From assembly GCA_017620135.1 (NCBI GenBank), contig JAFZQZ010000081.1, positions 1-64,000 on the forward strand: a stretch of 64,000 nt of DNA, given 5' to 3'. This DNA is from Bacillota bacterium. Its GTDB lineage: Bacteria; Bacillota; Clostridia; Lachnospirales; Bianqueaceae. This document shows positions 52,700-62,044 of the stretch, piece after piece; position 1 is the stretch's first letter, and every line of letters begins with the position of its first letter. The notes beneath the pieces were generated by a model. It did not search any database, was not told where the DNA came from, and saw nothing but the letters and a program-made list of their open reading frames with translations. The position numbers and the translations under genes are program-made.

Positions 52700-53860
52700 A
52701 TGGCTGATAAAAGAGATTACTATGAAGTACTCGGCGTCGATAAATCGGCGACCGATCAGGATCTGAAACGGGCATACCGTGCGTTGGCGAAGAAATATCA
52801 CCCGGATGTGAATCCGGGTGATAAAGAAGCCGAAGAGAAGTTCAAGGAAGCCTCGGAGGCGTATGCTGTCCTTTCCGATAAGGAAAAGAGAGCGAAGTAC
52901 GATCAGTTCGGGCATGCCGCGTTCGATCAGACCGGAGGCCCCAGCTACAGTTATTCCGATTTCAGTGATATATTCGGAGATCTGTTCAGCAATATCGGTG
53001 GCTTCGGCGGCTTCGGTGATTTCTTCAGTTCCGGATCGAGAAGACGTGATCCGAACGCGCCTGTTCAGGGCAACGATGTACAGACCCGGATCAACATATC
53101 CTTCCGTGATGCGGCTTTCGGCTGTAAGAAGCAGGTCGATCTGTGGGTCTATGACAGCTGCCCGACCTGTCACGGTTCAGGCGCGAAACCGGGTACCAGC
53201 CCGGAGACATGTTCTGTCTGTAAAGGTTCCGGACGTCAGAGAGTGCAGCAGCAGACGATGTTCGGTACGATGATCAATGAACGGGTCTGCTCGAACTGCG
53301 GCGGTACAGGCAAGTATATCAAGGATAAATGCGGCAACTGCTCCGGTACCGGAAAGATCAAGGTCCGCAAGACCTATGAAGTGACCATTCCGGCCGGTAT
53401 CGATGAAGGCCAGAGCGTGAGAATGTCCGGAAAGGGAGAACCCGGCACCAATGGCGGACCGAGCGGAGATCTGTATATCACCGTTTCTGTCACACCGGAT
53501 GAAGTCTTCTCCCGCGAAGGGTATGATCTTTACTGTATCGTACCGATCTCGTACGCGCAGGCGGCCCTCGGTGATGAACTGACCATCAACACACTGGACG
53601 GACAGGTCAAGTATACGCTGGAGCCAGGAACACAGCCCGGAACCAGATTCCGTCTGAGAGGCAAAGGTATTCCGTATCTGAGAAACGCATCTCAGAAAGG
53701 GGATCTTTACGTCACGGTGATGGTGGAAGTTCCCAGAAAACTGACCGAAGATCAGAAGATGAAGCTTCGTGAGTTTGCCCGGTCCATGGGAGACAATCCT
53801 TCCGGCAACGGACAGGCAAAGAGCTCGTTCTTCAAAAAGATGAAAGACGCATTTGAATAA
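52700..53860 (+). CDS. dnaJ: Chaperone protein DnaJ (Hsp40)
   Basis: DnaJ delivers substrates to DnaK and stimulates its ATPase. The 386-residue protein is type I: J domain with His34-Pro35-Asp36, a Gly/Phe-rich linker (about 75-105), four CxxCxGxG zinc repeats ([32 protein letters not shown]), and the C-terminal peptide-binding domain. The ribosome site is weak: AAAGAGG lies in the end of dnaK, about 16 bases before ATG 52700. It ends the operon at a terminator. Confidence 0.98.
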   Translation: MADKRDYYEVLGVDKSATDQDLKRAYRALAKKYHPDVNPGDKEAEEKFKEASEAYAVLSDKEKRAKYDQFGHAAFDQTGGPSYSYSDFSDIFGDLFSNIGGFGGFGDFFSSGSRRRDPNAPVQGNDVQTRINISFRDAAFGCKKQVDLWVYDSCPTCHGSGAKPGTSPETCSVCKGSGRQRVQQQTMFGTMINERVCSNCGGTGKYIKDKCGNCSGTGKIKVRKTYEVTIPAGIDEGQSVRMSGKGEPGTNGGPSGDLYITVSVTPDEVFSREGYDLYCIVPISYAQAALGDELTINTLDGQVKYTLEPGTQPGTRFRLRGKGIPYLRNASQKGDLYVTVMVEVPRKLTEDQKMKLREFARSMGDNPSGNGQAKSSFFKKMKDAFE

Positions 53861-53866
53861 AGAGAC

Positions 53867-53908
53867 CGGCGGATAAATTCTTTCGAGTGTTTATCCGCCG
53901 CTTTTTAT
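53867..53908 (+). terminator. Intrinsic terminator after dnaJ
   Basis: CGGCGGATAAA (53867-53877) pairs perfectly with TTTATCCGCCG (53890-53900) around a 12-base loop, followed by CTTTTTATT. The end of the T-run touches the -35 box of the next promoter. Confidence 0.93.
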
Positions 53909-53936
53909 TGCCTTTTTGGCCCTTAGGTCTTATAAT
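53908..53936 (+). promoter_or_regulatory. Promoter for prmA and the genes after it
   Basis: A perfect TATAAT (53931-53936) has TTGCCT (53908-53913) 17 bases upstream. The -35 box is only a partial match and overlaps the end of the dnaJ terminator. Confidence 0.65.
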
Positions 53937-53976
53937 ATGAATGTTATACTATCATTAACAGATAAGGACGCATTTC

Positions 53977-54936
53977 ATGAATTATCATCAGATCACCGTT
54001 CATACGGTCACGGAAGCCGTGGAAGCGATCAGTTACGCGTTTATGGAGCTGGGAGCAGGCGGCGTGGAGATCTTTGACCCCAAGGATATCCTGGAACAGG
54101 AAAAGACGCCGGAAAGCTGGGATTATATCGATGAAGATCTTCTGAAGGATCTTTCCCGTGATGAAGTTCTGATGCGGTGCTATTTCAGTACGGAAGTGAT
54201 CAAGGATCCGACTGAGCTTGAAGAGATGGTGCTGAAGATCCGGGAAGCGCTTCACGGGATCTCAGAATACCTTTCTGTCGGTTCCGGTCAGATCGAAACA
54301 TCCATGACCGCGGAAGAAGACTGGATGAACGCATGGAAAAAGTATTATCAGCCATTCCGTCTGGGACATCATATCTTCGTGATCCCTTCCTGGATCGAGG
54401 CGGAGACGAGGCCGGATGATATCGTCCTTCATATGGATCCGGGCATGGCATTCGGGACGGGAACACATGAGACGACTTCCATGTGCATGGCGATGCTGGA
54501 AGATGTCGTGCACTGTGGTGATACAGTACTGGATATCGGATGCGGAAGCGGTATTCTGGGCATCGTCGCGGCGAAAGTCGGCGCGGGCCAAGTCATCTGT
54601 TCCGATCTGGATCCGAACGCGGTCCTTGTCGCGAAGGAAAATGTAGAGAAGAATCAGGTGGAAGGGATCGTCTCTGTATACAAGGGTGACCTGACTGACG
54701 TACCGGCTTTTCAGGATCTTCAGGCGGATGTGATCGTCGCGAATATTATCGCGGATGTCATCATTTATCTGGCGCCGAAAGCAAAAGGTCTTCTGAAAGA
54801 CGGCGGTCTGTTCATTACATCCGGGATCATCCGGGAACGGGCGGAAGACGTCAGACAGGCCCTGACGAATGCCGGATATGAGATCCTGAAACAGGAAAAC
54901 AAGGGAAGCTGGACAGCGTTTTTGGCGAAAGCCTAG
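53977..54936 (+). CDS. prmA: Ribosomal protein L11 methyltransferase
   Basis: PrmA trimethylates ribosomal protein L11 using S-adenosylmethionine. The 319-residue protein has the substrate-recognition N-terminal domain, then WMNAWKKYYQPFRLG, the PrmA-specific AFGTGTHETTSMCMAML, the SAM-binding loop VLDIGCGSGILGI and VANIIADVIIYLAP, where the Asn is a family marker. AAGGA lies upstream of ATG 53977. prmA and rsmE directly after dnaJ is a conserved arrangement in Bacillota. Confidence 0.97.
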   Translation: MNYHQITVHTVTEAVEAISYAFMELGAGGVEIFDPKDILEQEKTPESWDYIDEDLLKDLSRDEVLMRCYFSTEVIKDPTELEEMVLKIREALHGISEYLSVGSGQIETSMTAEEDWMNAWKKYYQPFRLGHHIFVIPSWIEAETRPDDIVLHMDPGMAFGTGTHETTSMCMAMLEDVVHCGDTVLDIGCGSGILGIVAAKVGAGQVICSDLDPNAVLVAKENVEKNQVEGIVSVYKGDLTDVPAFQDLQADVIVANIIADVIIYLAPKAKGLLKDGGLFITSGIIRERAEDVRQALTNAGYEILKQENKGSWTAFLAKA

Positions 54937-54954
54937 TCTCGGAGGGGAAGTAGA

Positions 54955-55704
54955 ATGCCTAAATTCTTTGTCACCAGAGAAGATGTACAGGGAAATTACA
55001 TCGTTATTCACAAGGATACTCATCATATCCTGCATGTACTCAGAAAAGGCAAAGGAGATCAGCTTGAGATCTGTGACGGAAAGAATACCGATTATCTCTG
55101 TGAGATCCTGGAGATCGCGCGCGATGAGTCACAGATCATCTGTAAAGTACTAAAGAAAGTCACATCCTCCGCGGAATCCTCCGTGCGCATCACGCTGTAT
55201 CAGGGACTTCCCAAAGCGGATAAGATGGAGCTGATCCTGCAAAAGGGAACGGAGATCGGCATCCATGATTTTGTTCCCTTTGAGAGCAGCCGAACGATCG
55301 TCCATCTGGATACGAAGAAAGCCGGCGGAAAGATCGACCGATGGAATAAGATCGCGGAAAGCGCGGCCAAGCAAAGCGGACGAGGCAATATTCCTGTCGT
55401 CCGTCCGGTCCTTTCTTTTGCTCAGGCAGTAGAAACAGCGATCAGTGAAAACGATCTGGTGCTGGTCTGCTATGAAGCGGAAAAGAAGAACGCGCTGAAA
55501 ACCATCCTTCGCGGGGTGGACACGAAACCACAGAAGATCGCTTTACTGATCGGCCCGGAAGGCGGTTTTTCCGAAGAGGAGATCCGAAAGATACTGGCCG
55601 CGGGAGGACAGGCGGTGACCCTTGGGCCCAGGATCCTACGGACAGAAACGGCCGGAATGATCGCTGCCGCGCTCATTCTTTACGAATATGATCAAATGAA
55701 CTAG
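54955..55704 (+). CDS. rsmE: 16S rRNA (uracil-1498-N3)-methyltransferase
   Basis: RsmE methylates U1498 of 16S rRNA. The 249-residue protein has an N-terminal PUA-like domain (about 1-70) and a SPOUT knot domain with LYQGLPKADKMELILQKGTE, the SAM-binding LLIGPEGGFSEEEI, and LGPRILRTETA at the knot. GGAGGGG precedes ATG 54955. It lies 18 bases after prmA, as in many Bacillota. Confidence 0.97.
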   Translation: MPKFFVTREDVQGNYIVIHKDTHHILHVLRKGKGDQLEICDGKNTDYLCEILEIARDESQIICKVLKKVTSSAESSVRITLYQGLPKADKMELILQKGTEIGIHDFVPFESSRTIVHLDTKKAGGKIDRWNKIAESAAKQSGRGNIPVVRPVLSFAQAVETAISENDLVLVCYEAEKKNALKTILRGVDTKPQKIALLIGPEGGFSEEEIRKILAAGGQAVTLGPRILRTETAGMIAAALILYEYDQMN

Positions 55705-55720
55705 AAATAAAGGAACGAAC

Positions 55721-56887
55721 ATGCTAAGTGAACACTATCTGGATAACGCGGCGACGACCAGGGTACTGCCTGAAGTCGCCGCGCTGATCGGTAAAGTCCT
55801 GACAGAGGATTACGGAAATCCTTCCTCCCTTCACCGAAAGGGGCAGGAAGCGGAAAAGTATATCCGAACAGCCAGGAAACAGATCGCTGATATACTGAAA
55901 TGTGATCCCAAAGCGGTCTATTTTACCTCCTGCGCGACGGAAAGCACGACTTCCGTGCTGCAGGGCGTGAAGAGAAGAATGATCCATCAGGGAAGACATA
56001 TCCTGACAACGCCGGGAGAGCATTCCGCCACATCCGAAAACCTGAAAGAACTGTTTCGGGACGGTTTTGAGATCGAACAGATCGATGTGGATGAAACAGG
56101 CAGGATCCTGATCTCTTCTCTGGAAGAAAAACTCAGGGATGATACGATTCTGGTCACGATCCTGCATATCAATAATGAGACCGGTGTGATCCAGCCGATC
56201 GAAGAGATCGCGAAAGTCATCAAACGGAAAAACCCGAAGACCCTCTTCCATGTGGATGCCACGCAGAGCTTTGCCAAATATCCGATCTTTCCCGAACGCT
56301 CAGGAATTGATTTTCTGAGCGCCAGCGCCCATAAGATCAATGGACCCAAGGGAATCGGTCTTCTCTATATCAGACGAGGTTATTCTTTACCAAGTCTCAT
56401 TTTGGGCGGAGGGCAGGAATCGCATTTTCGCTCCGGCACGGAGAATGTTCCCTATATCGCGGGATTCGGTCTGGCGGCGAAGACGATGTGGGAAGAGAAA
56501 GAAGAGATCCTTTCCGGAATGAACGATATCAAGCAGCATCTTCTCGTCCGGCTGATGAATGAATTGGATGGGGTCCATGTAAACGGTCCCCGGCCGGAAG
56601 ACGCGGCGGCGCATATCCTGAACCTTCGTATCGATGGGGTCCGTTCCGAGGTACTGCTACACGCGCTGGAAGACTATGGCGTGTATGTCAGTTCCGGATC
56701 GGCGTGCTCCTCGAACAATCCCAGCGAAAAAAGTCCGTCACTGCATGCGCTGGGCCTTACGCCGACGCAGATGGATGAATCCATCCGCCTTAGTTTCGGC
56801 CGTTACAATACATTAGAAGACGCGGACGCGTTTGTGGACGCGGCACTAAAGATCGTGCCGATGCTGCGCCGTTTTAAGAGAAAATAG
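55721..56887 (+). CDS. Cysteine desulfurase (NifS/IscS family)
   Basis: This pyridoxal-phosphate enzyme takes sulfur from cysteine as a persulfide. The 388-residue protein starts with HYLDNAATTRVLPEV, carries the cofactor Lys205 in SASAHKINGPKG, and has the persulfide Cys329 in SSGSACSS within a class I type loop. AAAGGAAC lies before ATG 55721. thiI follows after 16 bases, so its main job is probably to supply sulfur for 4-thiouridine in tRNA; a wider role in Fe-S cluster assembly cannot be excluded. No iscU-type scaffold is adjacent. Confidence 0.95.
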   Translation: MLSEHYLDNAATTRVLPEVAALIGKVLTEDYGNPSSLHRKGQEAEKYIRTARKQIADILKCDPKAVYFTSCATESTTSVLQGVKRRMIHQGRHILTTPGEHSATSENLKELFRDGFEIEQIDVDETGRILISSLEEKLRDDTILVTILHINNETGVIQPIEEIAKVIKRKNPKTLFHVDATQSFAKYPIFPERSGIDFLSASAHKINGPKGIGLLYIRRGYSLPSLILGGGQESHFRSGTENVPYIAGFGLAAKTMWEEKEEILSGMNDIKQHLLVRLMNELDGVHVNGPRPEDAAAHILNLRIDGVRSEVLLHALEDYGVYVSSGSACSSNNPSEKSPSLHALGLTPTQMDESIRLSFGRYNTLEDADAFVDAALKIVPMLRRFKRK

Positions 56888-56903
56888 ACTTGAAGGATTA
56901 AGA

Positions 56904-58151
56904 ATGAAAAAAGGAATACTGATCAAATACGGGGAGATCGTCCTCAAGGGCAACAACCGGGCACAGTTTGAGAACGTGCTGATCAAGGATATCCATATCG
57001 CGCTGAAAGGAATGGGAGAGTCCGCGATCCGAAAAGAACAGGGAAGACTGTATATCAGTCTGCCGGAAGAGATCACGGATGAAAAGGCGGGAGAAGAGTG
57101 GATCCGTGAAGCCTGTGAAAAGCTGACCTATGTCTTCGGGATCCTGCGGATCTGTCCGGTGGATGTACTCGATGACGACCGGATCGAATTCCTCGGTGAA
57201 AAGATGGCCGAATATGTACAGCGTGAGTTCGATGAGCCGCATACTTTCAAGGTCATCTGTAAGCGTGCCAATAAACACTATCCTATGAACAGCATGGAAG
57301 TGGCCGCTGAGGTGGGCGCGTTCGTGCTGGATAAAGTGCCCTCCTGGAGCGTGAACGTACATGAGCCGGAAGTCACGCTGTTTGTGGAACTGAGAAATCA
57401 GGTCTATATCTACGGCAAGGAAATTCCGGGTCAAGGCGGACTTCCGGTAGGGACCGGAGGAAAGTGCGCGCTGCTTCTTTCCGGCGGAATCGATTCGCCG
57501 GTGGCCGGATGGATGATGGCAAGACGTGGTATCCGCCTTTGCGCGGTCTATTTCCATGCGCATCCTTACACCAGCGAGCGGGCAAAGGAAAAAGTGCTGG
57601 AGCTGGCCAGGATCGTCAGCCGGTACGCGGGTCCGATCCCGGTGTATGTGATCCCGTTCACCGAGATCCAGCTGGCGATCTATGAAAAATGCCATCATGA
57701 AAAACTGACCATCATCATGCGCCGTATGATGATGCTGATCGCGGAAAAGATCGCGGAAAAGGAAGGCGCGGATTCTCTGATCACCGGTGAGAATGTCGGT
57801 CAGGTCGCATCCCAGACGCTCGCTTCCATGTACTGCACCAATGCTGTCTGTCATATGCCGGTCTATCGGCCTGTCATCGCTTTTGATAAACAGGAGATCA
57901 TAGAGATCGCCCGGAAGATCGATACCTTTGAAACCTCGATCCTTCCTTATGAAGACTGCTGCACCATCTTTGTGGCCAAACATCCCACGACGCAGCCGAA
58001 ACTCCCGGATATCGAAGAAGATGAAAAACATCTCTATCCGGAAGTCATCACACAGATAGAAACTGCGGTCCGTGACGCGGAGCTGTATATCGCGCATCCG
58101 GACAGGATCAGAAAAGCAGGTACTACGGTAGAAAGCAATGATTCCGAATAA
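56904..58151 (+). CDS. thiI: tRNA 4-thiouridine synthase ThiI
   Basis: ThiI adenylates and thiolates uridine 8 in tRNA. The 415-residue protein has an N-terminal ferredoxin-like region starting IKYGEIVLKGNNRAQFENVL, a THUMP domain (about 60-165), and the PP-loop SGGIDSPVAGWMMARRG near residue 190. Cys352-Cys353 in YEDCCTIF is the candidate catalytic position. There is no C-terminal rhodanese domain, which matches the short Gram-positive form that works with a dedicated desulfurase, here the preceding gene. AAGGATTAAG precedes ATG 56904. It overlaps the next gene by 14 bases. Confidence 0.96.
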   Translation: MKKGILIKYGEIVLKGNNRAQFENVLIKDIHIALKGMGESAIRKEQGRLYISLPEEITDEKAGEEWIREACEKLTYVFGILRICPVDVLDDDRIEFLGEKMAEYVQREFDEPHTFKVICKRANKHYPMNSMEVAAEVGAFVLDKVPSWSVNVHEPEVTLFVELRNQVYIYGKEIPGQGGLPVGTGGKCALLLSGGIDSPVAGWMMARRGIRLCAVYFHAHPYTSERAKEKVLELARIVSRYAGPIPVYVIPFTEIQLAIYEKCHHEKLTIIMRRMMMLIAEKIAEKEGADSLITGENVGQVASQTLASMYCTNAVCHMPVYRPVIAFDKQEIIEIARKIDTFETSILPYEDCCTIFVAKHPTTQPKLPDIEEDEKHLYPEVITQIETAVRDAELYIAHPDRIRKAGTTVESNDSE

Positions 58152-58980
58152 GGAATTATCGATCATCTGCGCTCTGACCGGAGCGAAGCCGGATCAGATC
58201 ACGCGGACAGATGACGGTTTCCTGAGCCGGGCTTATCTGATCGATAACGGACGGATCGTGTTTAAATTCAAGAAGGAAGAGAACGCGGATTACAGGATCG
58301 AAGAAAAGATGCTGAACTTCATCGGTACGCTGGATATCCCCGTAAAAGTGCAGAAGGTCGGCTGGACCAGCCCGGATCTTAGCTATATTGGGCTTTACGG
58401 AGTGATCGGACAGAGTCTGGAAAACCTGAAGCTTTCATATACCGAAAAGATCCATATCGGTACGCAGCTGGGAGATTTCCTGAAAGTTCTCCATCAGGCC
58501 AGTTGGGATCAGGCACAGCCTTACCCGGTATCGTCGGAGATCGGGACCTGGCAGAAACGGTATCGGTACAGCATTCCCGTACTTCAGAAGTATTTCTCCC
58601 CCTCGGAAATGAAAAAGATCGATGATCTGATGATGGAAGAGATGCCTTCCCAGCTGACGTTGCTGGGGGAAACCCCGGTCCTTTCGCATGGTGATCTTGG
58701 CGGAGGCAATATCATGGTGGATGAAGCGGGAAATGTCGGCGTGATCGATTTCAGCGAGATGCTGTATCTGGACGAAGCCGCTGACTTTATGGACACCCGC
58801 GACGAGGACATCTGCCGGGCGATGCTGGATGCTTACGGCGCCGGCGGGAATCTCCGACGAAAAGTATTCATCCGCCGACTGATCCGTCCGGTATTTGTGA
58901 TCGGCACCTATGCGTTTGACGAAAGAAAAAAGGAAACCGATCTTCTGGCTGAACAAATCAGAAAGACGATCCTGTCTTAA
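58138..58980 (+). CDS. APH/choline-kinase-fold phosphotransferase, substrate unknown
   Basis: This 280-residue protein has the aminoglycoside phosphotransferase fold signature: a Lys in VFKFKKEE as likely ATP contact, the Brenner motif HGDLGGGNIM with catalytic Asp, and the metal-binding GVIDFSEM. Many such proteins in Clostridia act on small alcohols or sugars rather than drugs; I see nothing that fixes the substrate and do not call it a resistance gene. It starts inside thiI (14-base overlap) without a strong ribosome site, suggesting coupled translation. An inositol-monophosphatase-like gene follows after 31 bases. Confidence 0.85.
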   Translation: MIPNKELSIICALTGAKPDQITRTDDGFLSRAYLIDNGRIVFKFKKEENADYRIEEKMLNFIGTLDIPVKVQKVGWTSPDLSYIGLYGVIGQSLENLKLSYTEKIHIGTQLGDFLKVLHQASWDQAQPYPVSSEIGTWQKRYRYSIPVLQKYFSPSEMKKIDDLMMEEMPSQLTLLGETPVLSHGDLGGGNIMVDEAGNVGVIDFSEMLYLDEAADFMDTRDEDICRAMLDAYGAGGNLRRKVFIRRLIRPVFVIGTYAFDERKKETDLLAEQIRKTILS

Positions 58981-59011
58981 TGGCTGTCGCTATACGGAAA
59001 GGATAAATCAA

Positions 59012-59812
59012 ATGGAGCAGAAAGCTTCTTATATCGAAAAGATCTCTGTCATCGCGAAGGAAGCGGGCAGGATCCTGCTGGACGCGGAAGATATCCGTCA
59101 TCAGATCAAAGCCAAGGACGGTCACGCGAACTTCGTGACCGTTTATGATGAAAAAGTTCAGAGTTTCCTTTTCGGCAGGCTCCGGGAAGTGATCCCGGAA
59201 GCGTCCTTTATTGGAGAAGAGGATGGAGCAGACACCTATAAGGAAGAGTATGCCAAAGGCTATGTTTTCTGTATCGATCCCATTGATGGAACTTCGAACT
59301 TTCTGGCAGGATACCGTCCGTCCGTGATCAGTATCGCATTGTTTCTGGATGGGAAACCTTATATGAGTGTGATCTATGAGCCATATCAGGATCTGCTGAT
59401 TACCGCAACAAAAGGGGAAGGGGCCTTCGTGAACGGACGCAAGATCATGAGTTCAGAGGAGCCTTTATCCCGTTCTCTGGTTTCTTTCGGGACTTCGCCT
59501 TATGATCCGGAACTGATGGAAGTGTCCTTTGACCTTTGTAAAAAAATCCTGCCAAAGTGTATCGACCTTCGCCGGTCCGGCAGCGCTGTCTGGGACATCT
59601 GTCAGGTAGCCATGGGCGTTACCGGTATGTTTTTCGAGTGCAAACTCCGTCTGTGGGATTTTGCGGCAGCCGCGCTGGTACTCACGGAAGCCGGCGGCAG
59701 GATCACGGATATGGCAGGAAAGCCAATTAGTTTTCGAGGTCCTTCATCGATTTTTGCCTGCAGCAGCGGCGTGAAAAATGAGATTGATTCTTTGATCGAA
59801 CAGAAAGGTTAG
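59012..59812 (+). CDS. Inositol monophosphatase family protein (SuhB/CysQ-like)
   Basis: This magnesium-dependent sugar- or inositol-phosphate phosphatase has 266 residues. Metal ligands are in place: the Glu pair in GEEDG, FCIDPIDGTSNFLAG with both Asp residues, and LWDFAAAALVLTEAGG. The family motif normally reads WDxAAG/A; the variant here is acceptable. The start at ATG 59012 has GGAAAGGA upstream; an in-frame upstream codon at 58910 lies inside the preceding gene and is rejected. Substrate is not clear: inositol-1-phosphate, fructose-1,6-bisphosphate and 3'-phosphoadenosine 5'-phosphate are all possible in this family. Confidence 0.9.
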   Translation: MEQKASYIEKISVIAKEAGRILLDAEDIRHQIKAKDGHANFVTVYDEKVQSFLFGRLREVIPEASFIGEEDGADTYKEEYAKGYVFCIDPIDGTSNFLAGYRPSVISIALFLDGKPYMSVIYEPYQDLLITATKGEGAFVNGRKIMSSEEPLSRSLVSFGTSPYDPELMEVSFDLCKKILPKCIDLRRSGSAVWDICQVAMGVTGMFFECKLRLWDFAAAALVLTEAGGRITDMAGKPISFRGPSSIFACSSGVKNEIDSLIEQKG

Positions 59813-59820
59813 TTTGTTTT

Positions 59821-61149
59821 ATGGCTTGGTACGATGAAGCTGTTTTTTATCATATTTATCCTTTGGGACTTTTAAACGCCCCTAAACAAAACACATATGA
59901 GGCACCTGTAAGCAGGCTGCCACGTCTGAAACCATGGATCGAACATATCAAGAGCCTCGGATTTAACGCTCTTTATATCGGTCCTTTGTTTCAGTCTGTC
60001 GGCCACGGATATGAAACAACCGACTATTATACGGTTGATTCCCGCCTGGGCACAAATGCCGATTTGAAGGATCTGGTCTCCTATGCGCATGAGAAGGGAA
60101 TCCGGGTCATTCTGGACGGCGTTTTTAATCATACTGGAAGAGATTTCTTCGCCTTTCAGGATCTTCTCAGAAATCGAGAGAACTCGCCCTATAAAGACTG
60201 GTACTGCAATGTCAATTTCTGGAACAACAATTCCTACAATGATGGTTTTTCCTACGATAACTGGGGCGGATACGACCTGCTGGTGAAGCTCAATCAGTAC
60301 AATCCGGCCGTGAAAGACTATATCGCCGACGTCATCCGTTTCTGGGTACGAGAATTCGACATTGATGGCCTGAGACTCGACGCCGCAGATGTTCTCCAGT
60401 TTGATTTTATGAAGATGCTCCGCTGGGTAGCGAACACCGTAAAACCGGATTTTTACCTGATGGGAGAAGTCATTCACGGAGAATATCATCGCTGGGTAAA
60501 CCCGGAGATGCTGCACGCGGTGACCAACTATCATCTGCACAAAGCCCTGTTCTCCGGTCATAATTCGCATAACTATTTTGAAATCGCGCATACCGTGAAG
60601 CGCTTGTTGGATCAAAGAAGCGGCGCCACAAACGGTCTTTACAATTTCGTGGACAATCACGATGTGGAACGAATCTACAGCAAATTGACAAACAAAGGCC
60701 ACATGCTGCCGGTTCATGTCCTTCTTTACACACTTCCGGGAATATCGTCTGTCTACTACGGATCCGAATACGGCATCGAAGGCCGGAAGGAGAGAGGTTC
60801 GGACGATTCGCTTCGTCCGGCGCTCGATCTTTCCTCTCTGCGGGACAATGAAATGACGAACCTGATCGCCAAACTGGGATACATCCGCAATACACATCCG
60901 GAACTATCCTATGGCACTTATCGGGAACTTTTTCTCACCACCGGACAGTACGCATTTGCCCGCACTCTGGACGAAAAAAGCACGCTGATCACCGTTAATA
61001 ACGATGAAGAGCGTGCCTGGATCAGCATCCCGGATATGGGATGGGGTAAGTACCATGGAATACTTTCAGGTCGTGATATCTTTTCCGAAAACGGCCGGTT
61101 GAGTATTGAACTCGAACCGTCATCCGGAGAGATCTGGGTCAGGAATTAA
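59821..61149 (+). CDS. GH13 alpha-amylase family glycoside hydrolase
   Basis: This 442-residue, cytoplasmic (no signal peptide) enzyme has a complete GH13 active site: nucleophile Asp187 in DGLRLDAADV, acid/base Glu216 in LMGEVIHGE, and Asp281 in VDNHDVERI. The N-terminal part shows YHIYPLGLLN and DGVFNHTGRDF. It lacks a separate carbohydrate-binding domain, so it is a compact form, perhaps acting on maltodextrins or cyclic dextrins. It could help in breakdown of the storage glucan made by the glg operon, though it is 50 kb away. It starts eight bases after the phosphatase gene, with only a weak ribosome site; its stop overlaps the stop of the convergent next gene. Confidence 0.92.
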   Translation: MAWYDEAVFYHIYPLGLLNAPKQNTYEAPVSRLPRLKPWIEHIKSLGFNALYIGPLFQSVGHGYETTDYYTVDSRLGTNADLKDLVSYAHEKGIRVILDGVFNHTGRDFFAFQDLLRNRENSPYKDWYCNVNFWNNNSYNDGFSYDNWGGYDLLVKLNQYNPAVKDYIADVIRFWVREFDIDGLRLDAADVLQFDFMKMLRWVANTVKPDFYLMGEVIHGEYHRWVNPEMLHAVTNYHLHKALFSGHNSHNYFEIAHTVKRLLDQRSGATNGLYNFVDNHDVERIYSKLTNKGHMLPVHVLLYTLPGISSVYYGSEYGIEGRKERGSDDSLRPALDLSSLRDNEMTNLIAKLGYIRNTHPELSYGTYRELFLTTGQYAFARTLDEKSTLITVNNDEERAWISIPDMGWGKYHGILSGRDIFSENGRLSIELEPSSGEIWVRN

Positions 61150-62024
61150 CCTTCGAGCTCGCTGATATATCTCTTCAGATTCTCAAGTCCGGCTTCCAGT
61201 GCAAGGAAGCAGTCTTCCATACCTTCAAACTCGATCGCGACATATCCGTCATAACCGTTATTCTTCAGCGCAGCCAGGCAAGCCTTGACAGGTACATTGC
61301 CCTGGCCTACGATCGTGCCGCGCAGATAAGCGCCACCGCGGGATTTGAAGAAGAACCTCCCGGGATTCGGGCCATCAGCCGGTTTGATGATGAAGTCTTT
61401 CGCGTGAACATAGACAGCGTAGGGAGCCGCGATACCGACAGAAGTAAAGGGGTTTTCATCGGCACAGGTAAAGTTGCCCATATCGATCAGCCAGCCATAG
61501 TTCGGATGATCGACCGCTACCATCAGCTGTTCCACACGAAGCGCGTCCTGCGCGAACATTCCATGATTTTCGCTCATGGTCTTAACGCCTTTGGAAGCAG
61601 CGTATTCGGCTACCTGACGGACGCCGGCAGCCATCCGGGGCAGTGCTTTGTAGAAGCTCTCATACTTCTTTGCGCGGTCCCAGGAAGCGACGTCATGACG
61701 CATACCGGAAGCGCCGAGAATGACCGCGATATCGACTTCTTTCTTCAGACGTTCGACTTCCTCGGCCGTATCACGATTTTGAAAATCAGCGCCGACCGTA
61801 TAGTTCGTGATCACGATACCGACACGGTCCGCTTCCGCTTTGATCTCGCGGGCATAATCTTCTAAAGATTTTCCTTCGGGGCAGGAGGTCTTGAAATTGA
61901 AATCGACGACCTCAAATCCTTCGAATCCCATTTCCTTGGCTTTCGCGATGGAATCGAACAATGTGATCCTTCCGCTGCGGTAGGCCTGGGAGAAACTGTA
62001 GGAACTGACAGCTACCTTCATCAT
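61146..62024 (-). CDS. Sugar phosphate isomerase/epimerase (AP endonuclease family 2 TIM barrel)
   Basis: This 292-residue protein has the xylose-isomerase-like TIM barrel found in sugar epimerases and inositol-pathway enzymes such as IolE/IolI. Expected metal ligands are seen: Glu in MSENHGMF, Asp in WLIDMGNF, His in VHAKDF and Glu in VAIEFEGMED. The start at 62024 (two adjacent ATG codons) has ACGAGG upstream on the minus strand. It is the last gene of a minus-strand operon with a MocA-type dehydrogenase and a second isomerase. Substrate unknown. Confidence 0.88.
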   Translation of the reverse strand: MMKVAVSSYSFSQAYRSGRITLFDSIAKAKEMGFEGFEVVDFNFKTSCPEGKSLEDYAREIKAEADRVGIVITNYTVGADFQNRDTAEEVERLKKEVDIAVILGASGMRHDVASWDRAKKYESFYKALPRMAAGVRQVAEYAASKGVKTMSENHGMFAQDALRVEQLMVAVDHPNYGWLIDMGNFTCADENPFTSVGIAAPYAVYVHAKDFIIKPADGPNPGRFFFKSRGGAYLRGTIVGQGNVPVKACLAALKNNGYDGYVAIEFEGMEDCFLALEAGLENLKRYISELEG

Positions 62025-62044
62025 AGCTTAATTACCTCGTTTGA

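Noticed and set aside
58138-58980. Aminoglycoside resistance gene
   Set aside because: Only the general APH fold motifs are seen; nothing ties it to a drug, and it sits in a housekeeping transcript.
58910-59011. Longer N-terminus for the inositol-monophosphatase-like protein
   Set aside because: The upstream codons lie in the 3' end of the kinase gene in another frame, and the ribosome site and conserved sequence begin at 59012.
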